Source: Ancylobacter radicis | GTDB taxonomy: Bacteria; Pseudomonadota; Alphaproteobacteria; Rhizobiales; Xanthobacteraceae | Assembly: GCF_018449475.1 (NCBI RefSeq) | Contig: NZ_JAHCQH010000014.1 | Location: 434,001-498,000 of the forward strand | Direction of reading: 5' to 3' | DNA length: 64,000 bases | In this document: positions 1 to 7,976 of the stretch, piece after piece | How the letters are laid out: every line of letters starts with the position of its first letter | How positions within the stretch are numbered: position 1 is the first letter of the stretch | Program-made: the position numbers and the translations under genes | The notes under the pieces: generated by a model | Seen by the model: only the letters and a program-made list of their open reading frames with translations | Databases searched by the model: none | What the model was told of the DNA's origin: nothing

Positions 1-10
1 ACCGATAACT

Positions 11-22
11 TTCCTATAGGAA
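11..22. promoter_or_regulatory. Palindromic operator upstream of the XRE-cupin regulator
   Basis: The perfect 12-bp palindrome TTCCTATAGGAA lies 71 bp upstream of the regulator start. A near-identical copy (739-750) precedes the ABC importer operon that follows. The shared motif suggests the regulator controls both itself and the operon. This is inference from position and symmetry; no binding data are available. Confidence 0.6.
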
Positions 23-93
23 TGTATTGTTCGTTTGCTGCCGTAGTGTTCTGATAGCGGCTGTTGGTCCGCATTCCTGTCGGAGACGCCGCG

Positions 94-714
94 ATGGACG
101 TTAAGGCCGATAAGGCCGATGGAATCGAACTCGGCGTTCGGGTGCGTGGTCTGCGGACCCGTGCTGGCCTCACCATCAAGCAGGTGGCCGAACGGGCGGG
201 CATCTCGCCGTCGGCAATCTCGAAAATCGAGAACAGCCTGCTCTCGCCGACCTATGACAACATCATCCGCCTCGCCCAAGGGCTTGGCGTCGATATCTCC
301 GAACTGTTCTCCTCCGCGCGCAAACAGGCGCCGCATGGCCGTCGGTCCCTCACGCGGGCAGGTGGAGGCGACTACATCCGCACACGCGCCTATACGCTGG
401 AGATGCTGTGCTCGGACCTCACCGCCAAGCGCATGCAGCCGATGAAGGCGCGGCTGCGGGCGCATGAGGCCCATGAGTTCGGCAGTCTCGTCGCCCATGC
501 CGGCGAGGAAATCGTGCTGGTGCTGAAGGGCCGCGTGACGCTGCTCACCGAATTCTACGCGCCGGTGACCCTCGAAGAGGGCGACAGCGTCTATTTCGAC
601 AGCACGATGGGGCACGCCCTCCTGAGCGCAGGCGCGGAGGACGCGGAGATTTTCTGGGTCTGCGCCGCCGATCAAAGCCTCCGTTTCGACGAGACGCCGC
701 CGGAAACTCCTTGA
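94..714 (+). CDS. XRE-family transcriptional regulator with C-terminal cupin domain
   Basis: This is a 206-residue protein. An N-terminal helix-turn-helix (about residues 14-70, including SPSAISKIENSLLSPT) is followed by a small beta-barrel cupin domain (about 125-195, with the VLKGRVTLL and LEEGDSVYFDS strands). This is the usual design of one-component regulators that sense a small metabolite in the cupin and govern amino acid or polyamine use. I chose the ATG at 94 because GGAG (82-85) sits at good spacing; a TTG at 64 is possible but has no better ribosome site. The gene is followed by an importer and catabolic operon on the same strand, and a 12-bp palindrome precedes both units, so it is probably the local regulator. 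The effector is unknown. Confidence 0.9.
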   Translation: MDVKADKADGIELGVRVRGLRTRAGLTIKQVAERAGISPSAISKIENSLLSPTYDNIIRLAQGLGVDISELFSSARKQAPHGRRSLTRAGGGDYIRTRAYTLEMLCSDLTAKRMQPMKARLRAHEAHEFGSLVAHAGEEIVLVLKGRVTLLTEFYAPVTLEEGDSVYFDSTMGHALLSAGAEDAEIFWVCAADQSLRFDETPPETP

Positions 715-737
715 CACTTTCTCATTGGGAATAAAAT
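711..737 (+). promoter_or_regulatory. Candidate sigma70 promoter of the importer operon
   Basis: A perfect -35 hexamer TTGACA (711-716) is followed after 15 bp by TAAAAT (732-737) as a possible -10. The -35 overlaps the stop codon of the regulator gene. The operator copy at 739-750 lies immediately downstream and would cover the transcription start, which fits repression by occlusion. The spacing is shorter than the ideal 17 bp. Confidence 0.5.
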
Positions 738-738
738 G

Positions 739-750
739 TTCCTATAAGAA
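739..750. promoter_or_regulatory. Second copy of the XRE-cupin operator motif
   Basis: TTCCTATAAGAA matches the palindrome at 11-22 in 11 of 12 positions. It stands 57 bp before the binding-protein gene, just after a good -35/-10 pair. GGAA at 728-731 gives a further inverted partner to the TTCC here. Confidence 0.6.
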
Positions 751-807
751 ACTCCCATCAAAACCCCAAAATGAACGCCTTGCCATCCATTTCCAGAGGA
801 TGATCAC

Positions 808-1677
808 ATGACCGAAAATGTCGGTAACCGCCGCACCTTCCTGGCCGCCGGATCGCTTGTCGGGGCGGCTGCCGTCCTTGGCGCCGGCTCCGGCCCGGTG
901 CTCGCCCAGGACGCCCCCGCCGGCAGTACGCTCAAGGCGATCCGGGATCGCGGCGAACTCCGCATCGGTGTCGCACCGGGCGAGCCGTGGTTCTACAAGG
1001 ACCAGCGGTCCGGTGAGTGGTATGGCCTCGGCTGGGGCGCCGGCGTCGCGGTGGCGAAGGAACTCGGCGTGAAGCCGGTTCCGGTCGAGACCACCTGGGG
1101 CAATGCGGTGGCCGCTTTGCAGGCCGGCCAGTTCGACGTCATGTTCACCATGGATGCGACGCCGCAGCGGGCTCTGGCGGTGGATTTCCCCGTGCAGCCC
1201 ATGTTCTGGTACGCGCAGGGCGTTCTGCTCGCCGACGGCGTGACGGCCAGCACTTGGGAGGAGATGAACAAGCCGGAATTCCGCATCGGCGTGGTGCTCG
1301 GCACGTCGCCGGATCGCGACATAACGGTGCGCCTGCCCAAGGCGACCATCGAGCGTTTCCCCAGCGCGGACGAGACCGGCGCGGCCTTCATCGCCGGGCG
1401 CATGGACGGCATCTCGCTGTTCCACCCGGCCTTGGTGATGCTGCAGTCGCGGCTCAAGCGGGGCAAGGTGATCCTGCCGCAGCCGCTGCGCGAATCCCCG
1501 TCCAGCGCCGCGGTGCCGAACGTTGCCGACAAGAGCTGGCGCGACTGGCTCGGCGTCTGCCTCGGCTATTTCTACGCCACCGGCCAGACGCAAAAGATCT
1601 TCGAGGACTATCTCGCCTTCCGCGGCATCGATCCGGCCTCGACGCCGGCGATCATGCGCGAACGCTGGAAGGCCTGA
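808..1677 (+). CDS. ABC transporter substrate-binding protein, polar amino acid family
   Basis: This 289-residue periplasmic solute-binding protein has the family 3 (polar amino acid) fold. A twin-arginine-like leader is visible (NRRTF near residue 7, then a hydrophobic stretch to about residue 33 ending VLAQ). The mature part begins with the typical GELRIGVAPGEPWFYKD and contains LQAGQFDVMFTMDATPQRA. It captures a small charged or amphipathic solute for the two permeases and ATPase encoded downstream. It is the first gene of the operon and is separated from the permeases by a hairpin with a T-tract, which would keep binding protein in excess. The ligand cannot be read from the sequence. Confidence 0.9.
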   Translation: MTENVGNRRTFLAAGSLVGAAAVLGAGSGPVLAQDAPAGSTLKAIRDRGELRIGVAPGEPWFYKDQRSGEWYGLGWGAGVAVAKELGVKPVPVETTWGNAVAALQAGQFDVMFTMDATPQRALAVDFPVQPMFWYAQGVLLADGVTASTWEEMNKPEFRIGVVLGTSPDRDITVRLPKATIERFPSADETGAAFIAGRMDGISLFHPALVMLQSRLKRGKVILPQPLRESPSSAAVPNVADKSWRDWLGVCLGYFYATGQTQKIFEDYLAFRGIDPASTPAIMRERWKA

Positions 1678-1689
1678 TTATCCCTCGAT

Positions 1690-1721
1690 CGGCGCGCCGC
1701 CTGAATCCGGCGCGCCGTTTT
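1690..1721 (+). terminator. Intra-operon hairpin with T-tract after the binding-protein gene
   Basis: A perfect 10-bp stem, CGGCGCGCCG (1690-1699) and its repeat at 1708-1717, with an 8-nt loop is followed by TTTTATTATT. It has the form of an intrinsic terminator yet lies between the binding protein and its permeases. It probably acts as a partial terminator or as a 3' stabiliser. Confidence 0.75.
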
Positions 1722-1767
1722 ATTATTGCGCCCGTCCGCTCATCGCAGCCCGGCAAGGCCGAACCGA

Positions 1768-2439
1768 ATGCAATATGTGTGGGACTTCCGGCCGGTATGG
1801 CTGAACTTCGGCGTTTTGCTGGAAGGGCTGGTCAACACGCTGAAGCTTTCCGGCTTCTCGATCGGACTCGGCCTCGCCATCGGGCTTGTCCTCGCCATGG
1901 GCCGGCTGGCGCCGTCGCGTATCGTTTCAATCCCCGCGACCGCGATCATCGAATTCTACCGCAACACCCCGCCGCTGGTGCATTTCTTCTGGTATTTCTA
2001 TGGCCTGCCCATTCTCACGGGCATCAGCCTGACGCCCTTCGCGGCAGCGGCGGCAGCACTTTCGGTACAGTCCGGTGCCTTTTTCGCGGAAGTGTTTCGC
2101 GGCGGCATCATTTCGGTCGATCGCGGGCAGTGGGAAGCCGGCCGCGCCATCGGCATGAGCCACGTGCAGCTGATGCGCCGCATCATCCTGCCGCAGGCCT
2201 TCCGCCGCATGATCCCGCCGCTGATGGAGCGTTCCTTCGAGCTGGTGAAGACCACCTCGCTCGCGGCGACGCTGACTTATGGCGAGCTGGTCTACAAGGC
2301 GATGGTGCTGGCGACGCAGACCTACCGTCCGATGGAGATCTATTCGACGGTGGCGGTGATGTTCTTCACCGTGCTGTTCGTCGCCAGCCTCGGCATGCGC
2401 GCGGTGGAACACCGCCTCGCGCGCCGCGCGGCCCGGTGA
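1768..2439 (+). CDS. Amino acid ABC transporter permease (first subunit)
   Basis: This 223-residue inner-membrane permease is of the HisM/GlnP type. The EAA loop that docks the ATPase is clear (QWEAGRAIGMSHVQLMRRI, then LPQAF). Several hydrophobic helices are present, and the IEFYRNTPPLVHFFW segment is typical of polar amino acid permeases. I chose the ATG at 1768 (MQYVWDF) over an earlier in-frame start at 1726 because family members start near here. The second permease starts 5 bp downstream of the stop, so the two subunits are probably made together as a heterodimer. Confidence 0.9.
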   Translation: MQYVWDFRPVWLNFGVLLEGLVNTLKLSGFSIGLGLAIGLVLAMGRLAPSRIVSIPATAIIEFYRNTPPLVHFFWYFYGLPILTGISLTPFAAAAAALSVQSGAFFAEVFRGGIISVDRGQWEAGRAIGMSHVQLMRRIILPQAFRRMIPPLMERSFELVKTTSLAATLTYGELVYKAMVLATQTYRPMEIYSTVAVMFFTVLFVASLGMRAVEHRLARRAAR

Positions 2440-2444
2440 TCGCC

Positions 2445-3113
2445 ATGAATTACACCTTCCAGTTCGGCGAAATCCTGGCGAATAGCGACCTTCTGCTGCG
2501 CGGGCTGAAGCTCACCATCCTGCTTTTCGCCATCGCCTTTTCCGGCGCGCTAGTCTGCGGGCTGTTCATCGGCCTCGCGCGCGGGTCGGCGCTCCGGGTG
2601 CCGAACCTGATCGCCACCGCCTATATCGAGATCTTCCGCAACACCCCGGTGCTGGTGCAGCTGATCTGGTTCTATTACGCCCTGCCCGCCCTCTCCGGCT
2701 GGCAGCCGAGCGCCTTCACCGCCGCCGCGCTCGGCCTGTTCCTCAACACCTCAGCCTATTGCGCTGAAATCTGGCGCGCCGGCTTGCAATCACTGCCGGC
2801 CGGGCAATGGGAGGCAGGGCGCGCCATCGGTATGAGCGAATGGCAGTTGCTGCGCCGCGTGGCGGTGCCGCAGGCGTTTTCCCGCATGGTGCCCGCCTTC
2901 ACCAATCGCGGTGTCGAGCTTGCCAAGATGACCTCCATCGCCTCCACCATCACCGTGCAGGAGCTGATGTACGAGGCGAAGATGCTGAGCACGCAGACCT
3001 TCCTGCCGCTCGAGACCTTCACCATCGTCGCGGTGATCTATTTCGTCCTCATTTACCCGGGAACGCTGGCCGCCTACGCGCTTGAGCGTCGCCTCAATTC
3101 CAAGGGAGCCTGA
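2445..3113 (+). CDS. Amino acid ABC transporter permease (second subunit)
   Basis: This 222-residue permease is paralogous to the preceding one, with the same EIFRNTPVLVQLIWFYYALP signature and EAA loop (QWEAGRAIGMSEWQLLRRV). The ATG at 2445 follows the previous stop by 5 bp. A long open frame extends far upstream in this phase, but it overlaps the two preceding genes and is not coding there. With the ATPase 5 bp downstream it completes the membrane part of the importer. Confidence 0.9.
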   Translation: MNYTFQFGEILANSDLLLRGLKLTILLFAIAFSGALVCGLFIGLARGSALRVPNLIATAYIEIFRNTPVLVQLIWFYYALPALSGWQPSAFTAAALGLFLNTSAYCAEIWRAGLQSLPAGQWEAGRAIGMSEWQLLRRVAVPQAFSRMVPAFTNRGVELAKMTSIASTITVQELMYEAKMLSTQTFLPLETFTIVAVIYFVLIYPGTLAAYALERRLNSKGA

Positions 3114-3118
3114 TCGCC

Positions 3119-3928
3119 ATGGTGGACGTGACATCGGCGAGTGTGCCCCCGGTTCTGGCCCCCCCGGTTCTCGCGGTCGAGGGGCTGCACAAGAGCTTCG
3201 GCAGCAATGAGGTGCTCAAAGGCATCGACCTGAAGGTCGCCGCCGGCGAGCGCATCGCCATTCTCGGCTCATCCGGTTCCGGCAAGAGCACGCTCCTGCG
3301 CTGTATAAACTTCATGGAGACGCCGAGCGCCGGGCGCATCGCCCTCGATGGCACCTCCATCGGCGTCGAGGGGCGTGGCGGGGCGATTACCGCGCGATCG
3401 GGCGAGCTGCGCCGCCTGCGCACCCGCGTCGGCATGATCTTCCAGCAATTCAACCTGTTCCCCCACATGACCGTCCTCGAAAACGTCATGGAAGGTCCGG
3501 TGACGGTGAAGGGCATGAACCGCAAGGAGGCTCGCGCCACGGCGCAGGACTATCTCAAGCGCGTTGGCCTGTCCGACAAGGCGGAGCAATACCCGCAGCG
3601 CCTGTCCGGCGGCCAGCAGCAGCGTGTCGCCATCGCCCGCGCGCTCGCCATGGAGCCGGAGATCCTGCTGTTCGACGAGCCGACCTCCTCGCTCGACCCG
3701 GAACTGGTCGGCGAGGTGCTCGACGTCATTCTCGGCCTCTCGAAGGAGGGGCGGACCATGCTGCTGGTCACGCACGAGCTCGGCTTTGCCTATCATTTCG
3801 CGACACGGGTGCTGTTCCTGCACGAGGGGCGCATCCATGAGCAAGGCACCCCCGACGAGGTGCTGAAGAACCCGCGCGAGGAGCGCACGCAGGCCTTCCT
3901 GCGCCGCTTTTCAGCGTTCCACTTCTGA
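3119..3928 (+). CDS. Polar amino acid ABC transporter ATP-binding protein (GlnQ/HisP type)
   Basis: This 269-residue cytoplasmic ATPase powers the importer. Walker A is GSSGSGKST (about residues 50-58), the signature is LSGGQQQR, and Walker B with its glutamate is ILLFDEPTSSLDPE. The Q-loop and H-loop (LLVTHELGF) are intact. A proline- and valine-rich N-terminal tail of about 18 residues precedes the domain. It starts 5 bp after the second permease and is followed 12 bp later by an enzyme gene, so transport and metabolism are in one transcript. Confidence 0.93.
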   Translation: MVDVTSASVPPVLAPPVLAVEGLHKSFGSNEVLKGIDLKVAAGERIAILGSSGSGKSTLLRCINFMETPSAGRIALDGTSIGVEGRGGAITARSGELRRLRTRVGMIFQQFNLFPHMTVLENVMEGPVTVKGMNRKEARATAQDYLKRVGLSDKAEQYPQRLSGGQQQRVAIARALAMEPEILLFDEPTSSLDPELVGEVLDVILGLSKEGRTMLLVTHELGFAYHFATRVLFLHEGRIHEQGTPDEVLKNPREERTQAFLRRFSAFHF

Positions 3929-3940
3929 GCGAGATCGAAC

Positions 3941-4849
3941 ATGGTTGAGGAAAAGGGCGCCCAGACGCCGCTCGAGGACCCGCGCAACCACGATCTGTGG
4001 ATCTGGCTCAACGGCCGTCTGGTGAAGCGGGCGCAGGCGATGGTGTCGATCTTCGACGCCGGCTTCGGCCTGGGTGACGGCGTGTGGGAAGGCATCCGCA
4101 TGGCGAAGGACCGGCTGGTGCTGGTCGACGATCATCTGGACCGGCTCTTTGAGGGTGCCAACACCATCGCCCTCGACATCGGCATGACCAAGGCGCAGTT
4201 GCGCGCGGCGCTGGAAGAACTGTGCGCCGCCAACGACATGACGGACGGTGGCCATATCCGCCTGATGGTGACGCGCGGCGAGAAGCACACGGTGCATCAG
4301 GACCCGCGCAACGCGCTCGGCAAGCCGACCATCGCCATCACCGCCGAGTTCAAGGTGCCCGATCCGGAGATCAAGAGGGCCGGCATCAAGCTGTTCACCT
4401 CGACCTTCCGCACCTCCGGGCCGGACAGCTTCGACCTGCACCTCAATTCGCACAGCCGGCTGAACTTCATCCGCCCGCTGCTGCAAGCCATCGCCGCCGG
4501 CGCCCATGAGGCGCTGATGCTGGACCCGGGCGGCTTCGTCGCCAGTTGCAACTCGACCAATTTCTTCATCGTGAAGCGCGGCGAAGTGCTCACCTCGACC
4601 GGTCGCACCTGCTTCAAGGGCATCACCCGGCGGAAGGTGCTCGAACTCTGCGCGCGGGAAGGCATACCCTGCCGCGAGACCGACTTTACCCTCGCCGAGG
4701 CCTACAATGCCGACGGGGCCTTCGTGACCGGCACCTTCGGCGGCGTCACGCCGGTGCGCAGCCTCGACGGGCGGCCGATCGGCGCCGCGCTGCCTTGCCC
4801 GATGACCCAACGCCTGTCGGATCTTTATGACCGCACCTTCCTCGCCTGA
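3941..4849 (+). CDS. Class IV aminotransferase-fold protein, apparently lacking the PLP lysine
   Basis: This 302-residue protein aligns by eye along its length with D-amino acid and branched-chain aminotransferases (fold type IV): FDAGFGLGDGVWEGIR, DDHLDRL, GHIRLMVTRG and FKGITRRKVLELC are all in place. In a gapless comparison with bacterial D-amino acid aminotransferase, which I recall from memory, the Schiff-base lysine (in KSLNLL) falls on Asn169 (in HLNSHSRLN). The glutamate that contacts the PLP ring nitrogen (in TEGSSSN) falls on Ser202 (in ASCNSTN). If right, it either does not use PLP in the usual way or has another role, such as lyase chemistry. Annotation pipelines will probably call it an aminotransferase. 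It lies between the importer ATPase and an MmgE/PrpD gene that it overlaps by 23 bp. Confidence 0.8.
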   Translation: MVEEKGAQTPLEDPRNHDLWIWLNGRLVKRAQAMVSIFDAGFGLGDGVWEGIRMAKDRLVLVDDHLDRLFEGANTIALDIGMTKAQLRAALEELCAANDMTDGGHIRLMVTRGEKHTVHQDPRNALGKPTIAITAEFKVPDPEIKRAGIKLFTSTFRTSGPDSFDLHLNSHSRLNFIRPLLQAIAAGAHEALMLDPGGFVASCNSTNFFIVKRGEVLTSTGRTCFKGITRRKVLELCAREGIPCRETDFTLAEAYNADGAFVTGTFGGVTPVRSLDGRPIGAALPCPMTQRLSDLYDRTFLA

Positions 4850-6254
4850 CGCTGACGGATCGGGCCTCACCGCCGCCATCTCCCGCTTCGCCGCGGGATT
4901 TGACGGCGCGGCGATCCCGGCGACGATCCGGGCGAAGGCACGCACCCACATCCTCGATAGTATCGGCTGCGGCCTTGCCGGTGCGTCGACCGAAATGCAG
5001 CGGCGTATCCTTGCCGCGACCCGCATCGAAGCCCGCCCCGGCCCCTGCCGCGTGCTGGGCGAGAGCGAGGGGCTCGGCCCGGTCGCTGCCGCTTTCGTCA
5101 ATGCCGCGGCGATGAATGCGCTCGATTTCGACGATGGGCTGGATGACGAAATGGGCCGTGGCATGGGGCATCCCGGCGCCTCCATCGTCGCCGCCGCGCT
5201 CAGCGCCTGCTTCGAGCGGACGGTCACCGGAGCGGACTTCGTCACCGCCGTGGCGCTGGCCTATGAGGTCAACAACCGGCTGATCCGCGCCATGCAGCCG
5301 AGCATCGAGCGTTTTCGGCTGGTCTATGGCGTGTGCCAGCATCAGGCGATCGGGGCCGCCATCGCCTATGGCAGGCTCATGGACCTCGATGACGCGGCCA
5401 TGGAGAATGCGCTCGGCTTTGCCGGCACCTTCGCCAATGTGCCGAGCCTGCGGAAATACAATTGGGAGCGCCGGCCGCTCGTCACCTTCAAGGATTTCCT
5501 CGCTCCGGCGGCGGAAGCCGGTGTGCGCGGCGTCAGCCTGCACCGCGCCGGGCTGGTCGGTGCCAAGGCGATACTCGACGGCCCCTCGGGCCTGTGGCGC
5601 ATGCTCGGTTCCGACCGGTTCGAGCCGGAACGACTTACCGAGGGGCTGGGCCAAAACTGGACGCTCGGCTTCAACACCCTGAAGCCCTACCCGGCCTGCC
5701 GCTGGATGCACACCACGCTTGACGCCTTCGAGACCCTGCTGGCCGAGCACACCATCCCGGCCGACGCGATCGAGGCCATCACCGTGCATACCGACGCCGC
5801 GCTGCGGCGCGACTTCATGGATGGGTCGCCGCTCAGCATCAACGATGCGCAGTTCTCCTTCCCCTACACGCTGGCGGCTCTTGCGCTGCGTCTTGACCGG
5901 TCGCGCTGGTACGATGCCGGCCCTATGACCTCGCCGGTGTTGAGGGCCCTTGCAGGGCGCGTGAGCGGCGTTGTCGATGCCGAGGCGAGCGAACTGATGA
6001 ACGGCCAGCGGCGCCCGGCGGGGCGGGTCGATATCCGGCTGAAGGACGGCACGGCATATGGCTCTCCGCTCGTCGTCGATGCGCCGGGCGGTGTGCGCCG
6101 TCCGCTGCCGGACAGCGTGGTCGCGGAAAAATTCCTCGGCAATGCGCGCGTCGCGCTCGGTGCCGAGAGCGCCGCCGATTTACTCGGCCTCATCGCGCGC
6201 ATCGAGACGGTGCCGGATCTGGGCGCCGCTCTCTCCCGGCACGGCTGCGGCTGA
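4827..6254 (+). CDS. MmgE/PrpD family protein
   Basis: This 475-residue cytoplasmic protein belongs to the MmgE/PrpD family, which includes 2-methylcitrate dehydratase, cis-aconitate decarboxylase and an iminodisuccinate epimerase. Family marks include ILDSIGCGLAG near residue 40, ALDFDDGLDD with GHPG (the helical-domain active-site region), and KPYPACRWMHTTLDA. It starts inside the last codons of the aminotransferase-like gene (23-bp overlap), which implies tight coupling. The usual prpBC partners are absent, so propionate catabolism is unlikely. The reaction is probably dehydration, decarboxylation or epimerisation of a di- or tricarboxylate derived from the imported solute; this is inference. 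Confidence 0.85.
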   Translation: MTAPSSPDADGSGLTAAISRFAAGFDGAAIPATIRAKARTHILDSIGCGLAGASTEMQRRILAATRIEARPGPCRVLGESEGLGPVAAAFVNAAAMNALDFDDGLDDEMGRGMGHPGASIVAAALSACFERTVTGADFVTAVALAYEVNNRLIRAMQPSIERFRLVYGVCQHQAIGAAIAYGRLMDLDDAAMENALGFAGTFANVPSLRKYNWERRPLVTFKDFLAPAAEAGVRGVSLHRAGLVGAKAILDGPSGLWRMLGSDRFEPERLTEGLGQNWTLGFNTLKPYPACRWMHTTLDAFETLLAEHTIPADAIEAITVHTDAALRRDFMDGSPLSINDAQFSFPYTLAALALRLDRSRWYDAGPMTSPVLRALAGRVSGVVDAEASELMNGQRRPAGRVDIRLKDGTAYGSPLVVDAPGGVRRPLPDSVVAEKFLGNARVALGAESAADLLGLIARIETVPDLGAALSRHGCG

Positions 6255-6437
6255 AAGGGGTGAGCAAGCATTTCGCCGGGTTCGAGAGCCCGGCGGAGAG
6301 CTGACCGATTCCCCGCTGCGCGAGCCCGGCGTCCCACCCCTGCCGGCGCTGGGCATGCTAGCTTCGCCTACCGACGCGCCGATCCGGTCTGATCCGGTAT
6401 TTCGACATTTGCGTTCCTGAAGAGAAACGAGACCCGC

Positions 6438-7868
6438 ATGTCCCCCAACACCCAGAAATTCTACATTGATGGTGCCTTTGTCGACCCGATCGAGAATCGC
6501 CCGCTCGGCGTGGTCGATCCGGCGACCGAGCAGGTGTTCGCCACCATTTCGCTCGGCACGCAGGCCGATGTCGACCGCGCCGTGGCCGCCGCCCGCACGG
6601 CGTTTGCGAGCTTCCAGTTCACCTCCAAGGAGAAGCGCCTTGCCCTTCTGGAGAGCCTGCTCGCCGTCTATGAGCGCCGCTATGAGGATGTCGCGCAGGC
6701 GATCAGCCATGAGATGGGCTCGCCCATCGCCCGCGCCCGCGACTCGCAGGCCTATGCGGGTCTTGGCCATCTGAAGGCGACCATCGAGGCGTTCCGTAAC
6801 TTCGAGTTCGACGAGACGCGCGGCACCACCCGCGTCACCCATGAGCCGGTCGGCGTCGTCGGCCTCATCACGCCGTGGAACTGGCCGCTCAACCAGATCA
6901 TGTGCAAGGTCGCGCCCGCCATCGCCGCCGGCTGCACCATGGTGCTGAAGCCTTCCGAGATCGCCCCGATCTCCGGCGTCGTCTTCGCCGAGATCATGCA
7001 CGAGGCCGGCTTCCCCAAGGGTGTGTTCAATCTGGTGAACGGCACCGGCCCGGAAGTCGGCGCGGCGCTGTCCTCCCATCCCGACATCGACATGGTGTCC
7101 TTCACCGGCTCGACGCGCGCCGGCATTGATGTCGCGCGCAACGCCGCGGCGACGGTGAAGCGCGTGGCGCAGGAACTCGGCGGCAAGTCCGCCAATATCG
7201 TGCTGCCGGATGCCGACCTCGAAGCCGCCGTGTCCCAGGGCGTGCTGTCCTGCTTCTCCAATACCGGCCAGTCCTGCGACGCGCCGACCCGCATGCTGGT
7301 GCCCGCCGCCCGCCATGACGAGGCGCTGGAGATCGCCCGCAGCACGGCCGCGACCGTGCGCGTCGGCGCCCCCACCGACACCGAGACGCAGATCGGCCCG
7401 CTGGTCAGCGACGTGCAGTTCGCCAAGGTGCAGGACCTCATCCAGGCCGGCATCGACGAGGGCGCGACGCTGGTGGTCGGCGGTACCGGCAAGCCGGAAG
7501 GGCTGGAGACCGGCTATTTCGTCAAGCCGACCGTGTTCGGCCATGTGAAGCCCGGCATGCGCATCGAGCGCGAGGAAATCTTCGGCCCGGTGCTGTCGAT
7601 CCTCCCCTATGACAGCGTCGATCAGGCCATCGCCATCGCCAACGACACGCCTTATGGGCTGGCCGCCTATATCCAGGGGACGGACATCGAGGAAGCACGC
7701 CGCGTCGCCGGCAAGCTGCGGGCCGGCTCGGTCTATCTGAACTATCCGGACTGGGACCTGTTCGCGCCCTTCGGCGGCTACAAGCAGTCCGGCAACGGGC
7801 GCGAATACGCCGATTTCGGCCTGCGCGACTTCCTGGAGATCAAGGGCATCGTCGGCTACGGCGCCTGA
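6438..7868 (+). CDS. NAD(P)-dependent aldehyde dehydrogenase
   Basis: This 476-residue aldehyde dehydrogenase family enzyme oxidises an aldehyde to the acid with NAD(P). The catalytic cysteine is Cys280 (in NTGQSCDAP) and the general base Glu246 (in QELGGKS). The oxyanion-hole asparagine lies in PWNWPLNQ, and the FTGSTRAG nucleotide loop and EEIFGPVLS motif are present. It follows the MmgE/PrpD gene after 183 bp of unassigned sequence, so it may have its own promoter. It is the last gene before a strong terminator. It probably completes the pathway begun by the imported compound, but the substrate is unknown. Confidence 0.92.
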   Translation: MSPNTQKFYIDGAFVDPIENRPLGVVDPATEQVFATISLGTQADVDRAVAAARTAFASFQFTSKEKRLALLESLLAVYERRYEDVAQAISHEMGSPIARARDSQAYAGLGHLKATIEAFRNFEFDETRGTTRVTHEPVGVVGLITPWNWPLNQIMCKVAPAIAAGCTMVLKPSEIAPISGVVFAEIMHEAGFPKGVFNLVNGTGPEVGAALSSHPDIDMVSFTGSTRAGIDVARNAAATVKRVAQELGGKSANIVLPDADLEAAVSQGVLSCFSNTGQSCDAPTRMLVPAARHDEALEIARSTAATVRVGAPTDTETQIGPLVSDVQFAKVQDLIQAGIDEGATLVVGGTGKPEGLETGYFVKPTVFGHVKPGMRIEREEIFGPVLSILPYDSVDQAIAIANDTPYGLAAYIQGTDIEEARRVAGKLRAGSVYLNYPDWDLFAPFGGYKQSGNGREYADFGLRDFLEIKGIVGYGA

Positions 7869-7883
7869 TCGACAATGCTCAGG

Positions 7884-7914
7884 ACGGCCGGCATCAGATG
7901 GTGCCGGCCGTTTT
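7884..7914 (+). terminator. Intrinsic terminator after the aldehyde dehydrogenase gene
   Basis: A 10-bp perfect stem ACGGCCGGCA / TGCCGGCCGT (7884-7893 and 7902-7911) with an 8-nt loop is followed by TTTT. It lies 15 bp after the stop and between convergent genes, so it closes the left operon. Confidence 0.85.
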
Positions 7915-7976
7915 GGCGAGCCCATGCCATAGGCTCATCCTTGATCCCATGGCACGCCCGCACATTCCCGCCACGG

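Noticed and set aside
1017-2444. Upstream part of a 698-codon plus-strand frame
   Set aside because: Only the part from 2445 encodes the permease. The earlier part overlaps the binding-protein and first permease genes in another phase and has no recognisable domain.
3911-5245. Open frame of 444 codons on the minus strand
   Set aside because: It is opposite two well-supported enzyme genes, and its composition is that of a shadow frame.
4827-6254. Assignment as 2-methylcitrate dehydratase PrpD
   Set aside because: No prpB or prpC nearby, and the operon context (amino acid importer) does not fit propionate catabolism.
6180-7925. Open frame of 581 codons on the minus strand
   Set aside because: It lies opposite the aldehyde dehydrogenase gene and its product is low-complexity, rich in R, G, H and D. 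This is a typical shadow frame of high-GC coding DNA.
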